Source of the DNA: Pogona vitticeps
Lineage: Eukaryota > Chordata > Lepidosauria > Squamata > Agamidae
Assembly: GCF_051106095.1 (NCBI RefSeq)
Contig: NC_135785.1
Coordinates: forward strand, 223,381,045-223,445,044
Direction: 5' to 3'
Length of the DNA: 64,000 nucleotides
A program made the translations under genes and the position numbers. The notes under the pieces were generated by a model, which was not told the DNA's origin, did not search any database, and was given only the letters and a program-made list of their open reading frames with translations. Positions 59,052 through 64,000 of this stretch are shown piece after piece. The stretch's first letter is position 1; each line of letters begins with the position of its first letter.

Positions 59052-62000
59052 ATGATTATACAGGAAACCTATGGAAAAAACTTGTTTTTACTGAGTTCCT
59101 GTAGACAACCAAGGTTTTTACCAATTTATGAAAAAAATTTTTACAATTACTAGGCACTTAGCGTAATGGCAAAATTTTAAACAACAACAACACCCAAACT
59201 CTACCATCAACAAATGATGCTGTTGATGGTGATGATGATGTGGCATCCGCTGAACATTTTTTGGTATTCAAAATTGTCCTATGAGCACAGCTCAGCATGA
59301 GAGGAGTGATGGGGGGAGCACTGAAGGTGATTGGGGAAATGACATACCTCATGCTCAGGTAACCTTGGCCATCCCGCCACTACTTGCCTTCTTCCCAGAG
59401 ATGGAGGTTCAAGACCTCCTCTATATTCTCCTCCCACTGAAAATCTGGGTTCACTGGGTACATGCAGTATCCCTCCCATGATACTATATAGAATCATTTT
59501 TTTACAATTAAATTAGTTTCACAGAGAGCTTCTATGATAAAAAAAACATCTGAAGTTGAGAGTGAAGAAGCTATACTGAAATGCCACAGTTATTGTAACT
59601 GAGGGTGCAATCAGATGGCTGCAAAGGTGCACACATGATTGCACCAGAAAGGATTGCTTTGCAGGGAGTGATCTCCCTTAATGCAACTCTTCTATCTGCC
59701 AAAAAGAACTAGTTCCACTTGCCTTTTTCTCTCCAGTTAAAAGAAACTCTTCTATGTATGTTGGCTCTGAGATTTGGAAAGCCTAGAAAAAAAAGTCCTA
59801 CATTTCCTCTTTCCATGAGGGAAAAAAAGTGTCCCTATGGGTTTCTTGAAAGACGCCAAGACCAGCATTACATGTGGATTGGACTGTAATGTGGATTTGA
59901 CATGACAGTCTAGAAGCCTCCTAGCCCTGGGATTGGCTCCTGGAAAGCCAATCCTGTACTATCTCAGGGTATATAGCTTTGATGATCTGCTACATTCCCT
60001 CAGTGATGGCAGCTTATTACTGAAAGAGCCCACTTGGCCATCCATCTGCGTTTCCAGATGGCTTCCATGGACATCTGCCAGCTGAGCAAGCAATCACACC
60101 TGGAAACCTGACGCTGAGCAGGGTTAGTGGGAGCGTAGCTTTCATACCTTGCTACCAGCATGCTTGCTTTCGACCTTTCTGTTGCATGCATTGAATCTTC
60201 CTGAAGTAACAACAATCGGTGCTGGGAGCTGATCTCTAGATTTGACCCAGGCATCTGTTATTTAGGTTGGTTCTGCTTTCATCTTATGCTTCCGCTCATA
60301 CCTACTGCTGTTCAGAACAGCAGTAAATTATACTGCTATTTTTGATGGCTATGCTACAAGATAGGCAATAAGGAAGGCAATTGTCCTCCCCCCCCCCCAG
60401 TTTACAAAAATACTTATTGCTAAACCTGACCATGTATTGGCAAGGGCTATTGCTTTATTTCAAATTAGGACTTAAAATTTCCTAAAATGCAACACATTGC
60501 AGGGATAAATTTGAAGAGTCAAGTAACATCCCAAAGTACCTAATTTGATGTCATGCAGATTTGCTATTGATGGCAAATAATACGTTAACATACAGCAGTT
60601 TTTTAGAACATAATATACCTTTGATGTTTTGCTTTGTATTGCCTGTAATTTAGTGCATTCTAGGACGAATATGATTCAAATCTGGCTGTTCACTGGATCT
60701 TTGCAACAGGATTGCAACCATCAGTTACATTTTACATTCCCTTTCCATCACCAGATCTGTATAATTCTAAAATTACACTAACTTTTAGTTTATATTGTAG
60801 TCACAGATGTTCATTTGAAGAGAAAAATGATACAACTAGATAGTTAATGATTAAAAGCAATCTTGCTGTTAAATGTTGTGGCTGGATTATTTTCATCAGA
60901 GGAAACCACATTTCCTCTGATTAAAAAAACAGTTCAAAATTTCTTGACCTTCTGGCTAATAAATAAACAAGCACTGTGACCAGAACTTTAGCAAAGGCTG
61001 ATATATCATGCTTAAAACAGATTGCTTACTGGCTTGATAAAACTCAACAAGCTGCATGTTAAAGCTCTCCTAGCTCCCCCCCCCCAATTTTATTTTGGGA
61101 AGAATGCAGGGTCATTAATAGTTCAGAAATTTAACACGTGTTTAGTAGCTGCCTTGGATGTCAACAAGCATCCTAATATTTCATTGCCACCATTTTTATT
61201 AAAAGCAATTGTTTTTATTAATACTGACACCAGAGGAGTGTAAACACGGTGTCTGATCATCTGCTGTACAGGTTAGGTTCAAGCTACGATGAGGTGGTTT
61301 GGAAGTAGCCTGAATCCATTTGTATTTGTATGTTTCCAGACTGGGGGAAGAATGGCAAATGGGTAAAACAAAGGACTGTCATATAAAGTTTTAGGAATGT
61401 AGTGAACTCTTGGTGTGCAGGTAAAACTCCTACCAGCTTCTTTCTGTGTCCTTCCCACACCAGGAACTACACACACTACTACTTGCCCAACTCTCACCTT
61501 CCCATAATCAGCCAGATGGGTGATTAGGTGGAGGTACTCCCTAACACCACTTTGGCCCATTTAGCCAAACTTCTTGTTGTCATGGACGACTTTCATGAAA
61601 GTGAAAGGGTCCCTTCAATACGATGAGTGTTAAGAAAGAGATTCAGCCTAACCAGTCATTCTTCCTCCATTCACACACCCCATCAAATCTAACTACAGCT
61701 ACCTAAAGAGGAGGAAAGGAAGAAACATCCTTTCCTACATCATGGGTGTAGCCACCCATGATGTAGCAGCCTCCCAGTACCATGCAAAATGGTTGCTTGC
61801 TTCAGTGGACAGGAATATAAGGGCCAGTGAGACAAGTCTGGGCCCTCCTCACAACTTCTGGCTGAAGTTTCCCCAGTACGGTTTGGCTTCTATTGGGATG
61901 CCAGCTGTCAATCTCCTTCTACTTCGGCACTTCCTTTTTTAAGCTATAGCAACTAGTACCAAGTATTATTTCCCTCCCCCTCAAATTGCAGCACTTCTAA

Positions 62001-64000
62001 ACCCTTCAAACACCACAGTAAATTTAGGTCCACAGTGGGCTTGCTGAACTCCTCTGCAGCTGATCAAAAAGCGCACAAATATTACTGCTCCAGTTTGGCC
62101 ACTTTTCTCCAAAGCCAGTGCACAAACAGAATGAACATGCTTCTGCCTGTACTTATTAGGAAGCAAGAAGATTTAAGCAAATCCACTTCTGAGTAGATAT
62201 ATATAGGACTGTGGATAAAGTAATATATCCATTCAGAATTACCATCAAAATCACCATTACCAAACCTTTTTGGAACGAAAATGGAAACTATCACTATCAG
62301 TGTTACAAATGATAAGGGCACACGTGTAGTTCCATGCATACAGCAAAAATAAACGTGATACTTTATTTCTATTTTATAAAGAGGGTGTTTTTCCATACAA
62401 TTCATAAAAATCCCATGGGAACGTCTCACTGACTACAAGAAGTCAGCTGAGTGCAGGGGTGAGCAAATGTTGATGACTTGGAAGGCGGGGGAGTCAAACT
62501 AAAGCCTCCAGACTGCTGTAGTGAACAGTAGGAACAGAAATGACTGAACACTGAATTCCTTTTAAAGAAAACAAGGAAACAAAAATTGTTTGGATGGGCA
62601 CTTCCATTCATTGGGTGAGGGGGAGTATTTTAGGACCCTCCAAAGCCCAGGAACAGAAAACCAATACTCCAAGGGCCACTTGATTTTTAAAAATCATTTT
62701 ACTTTGGACACTCTTGGGAGCCCCGGGGGGGGGGGGAGGGTTTGCAAGAATGTTCCATAAGACATTTGTGGCCCATGCGCCACACTTTGCCTATTTCTGG
62801 TGTAAAACACGATTGCTTCCCTGTTAGCATGTCCACAAATACAAGGGCACAGAGAACAATAGTGATGCTCCACATTTCTTGGTGCACACAGTGCAGACTG
62901 GTTAGCATCCCAAACTGATTTACAATAACAGCAAAAATATTTACGTATTTTTAAAAAAATAAAAGATGAAAAAACATTTAAAAGAAACAAAAGTCAACTT
63001 TAAAAAGCAAAACACATCAAGAATCAGTTTAAAAACCAGTCTAAACACAGTTTTATACACCAAAGGCTATGCAAAACTATGCAGTCTTTGTTAGCTACTG
63101 AAAGTCCATTGAATTCATCAGAGACGGAGCCAGTCTGATTTCACTTGGGAGGGAGTTCTGCAATTGAGGATCTGCCACAGAGAAAGCTTTGAACTCTAAC
63201 TTCTCAGGGTGGTGGGACATGCAGCAGAGCCTCCACTGAAAATCTCAAATTCTGGGCAGGCTCATAAGGGAGGAAGAGTTTTCTATCTCATTTGTTGGCT
63301 TCCTTCTGTTTCCCTTTCTGGGCATCCTATCTTATCTCTTCCAGCTTCTCTTCTCTAAGATTCTTCATTCTTCCCCCACATTTTCTAGACGGCTGTCTTT
63401 ATTCATTTTGTTCTACTGTAACTCCCTCACTTCTTCACTGCACTTTCTTCATCTTTGCAATTCATCCTTCATTCCTATTCAGCCACAGGCAGTCAAAGCT
63501 AGGTGGTCTGCAAGCATTCCTATATATTCATGGACAGAAGAGTCAGGCCAACATCATAAAGGAAAAACAGTCAACTCACTTTAACCACCAGTTTTGTCAT
63601 CCTTTACCCTACTACGTATCCAAGGGAAAAGAGAATCTGTGGAGGCTCTTGTGTTCCCACATATCTCAAGGATGAAGTTTTTGAAAGGCAACATATTGCT
63701 TTCTTTGGGGTTCATTTCATCTGTTCTGTAACTGAGTCCAGTATTCACAACTGAGAAGCAATGCACAAGGGGTCCAAAAATAATAAGCCAAACTAGAAAC
63801 ATAATGGGAGTGATCAAAATTGAATGAACTATGAACTCATTCTTTTTTTTTAAAAAAAGTCTAGACATTATACAGATTAAATGAGAGTGGGGAAAAGTTA
63901 ACAATGCTCAGACACCCAGACAGAACTGCAGGAGACAAGTCAAAGAAATTACGATTAGGTTATGCAATTTTCTGGCACTAGGACAAGCTAAAGTTTAAAA
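59052..64000 (-). other. EPHA3: EPHA3 upstream intron, distal part
   Basis: This is inferred to continue the same intron. It holds an L2/CR1-type LINE fragment near 63110-63290, short poly-C and poly-G runs (60389, 61077, 62723) and otherwise unassigned sequence. The block at 59280-59480 looks like an old repeat but I could not place it. The open frame at 60000-60254 on the minus strand does not resemble any kinase exon. Confidence 0.5.
63110..63290 (-). mobile_element. L2/CR1-type LINE ORF2 C-terminal fragment
   Basis: The minus strand includes KAFSVADPQLQNSLPSEIRL followed by APSLM, the same protein end as the fragment at 27465-27700. The plus-strand DNA also shares the block GGGAGGGAGTTCTGCAAT with it. 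It is diverged and 5' truncated, and lies in the inferred EPHA3 intron. Confidence 0.7.

Noticed and set aside
59279-59500. Open frames on both strands near 59.3-59.5 kb
   Set aside because: The block looks like an unplaced repeat; the translations match no protein I know.
60000-60254. 84-residue minus-strand frame, considered as a possible upstream EPHA3 kinase exon
   Set aside because: It lacks the Eph kinase motifs (DCWQK, NRPKF-like) and suitable splice sites.

Overview
This is vertebrate nuclear DNA, almost certainly from a squamate reptile (lizard or snake). The repeats point there: BovB (RTE) LINEs, Sauria SINEs whose tails end in CTTTAC-type repeats, Penelope-like elements, CR1 and L2 LINE ends, several tRNA-derived SINEs and mariner/pogo-type and hAT-like MITEs. 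There are no operons, prokaryotic signals or CRISPR arrays.

The only host gene I can support is the 3' end of EPHA3, the ephrin type-A receptor 3 tyrosine kinase, on the minus strand. Its last two coding exons are at 53818-53973 and 52034-52139. Together they encode the C-terminal SAM domain and the tail ending NGPVPV-stop. They have consensus splice sites, compatible phases and a 1.7-kb intron holding an L2 LINE end and large AT-rich microsatellites. The AT-rich, repeat-poor 49.1-52.0 kb is probably the 3' UTR. Everything from 53974 to 64000 is probably the next upstream intron, and it carries an antisense 5'-truncated BovB. I did not find the preceding kinase exon, so it should lie beyond 64 kb.

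Positions 1-49 kb read as the intergenic region downstream of EPHA3. Main repeats there: an hAT-like MITE (1.9 kb); a GATA microsatellite, a tRNA-SINE and a solo-LTR-like repeat (5.6-6.3 kb); a mosaic of CR1, foldback element, pogo-type MITE and an internally inverted Penelope-like element (7.0-9.9 kb); GAAA/GAAT microsatellites (10.2 kb); a broken tyrosine-recombinase retroelement with recombinase and SGNH-hydrolase parts (12.6-15.7 kb); five Sauria SINEs (16.0, 22.4, 25.4, 38.1, 40.5 kb); two more pogo-type MITEs (17.5-18.4 kb); a nearly full-length but decayed BovB (31.0-34.1 kb); a second, inverted copy of the solo-LTR-like repeat (36.3 kb); paired Penelope-like 3' ends in a palindrome (41.4 kb); and a distinct LINE 3' end (47.1 kb).

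I saw no undescribed coding system. The less ordinary items are the inverted Penelope-like element, the recombinase/SGNH element with no room for a reverse transcriptase, several strong palindromes (a perfect 44-bp one at 47588-47631 and an 18-bp-arm hairpin at 5148-5191), and a few unique stretches that could be conserved regulatory DNA near or inside EPHA3. Family assignments come from memory of consensus sequences; no search or alignment was run.
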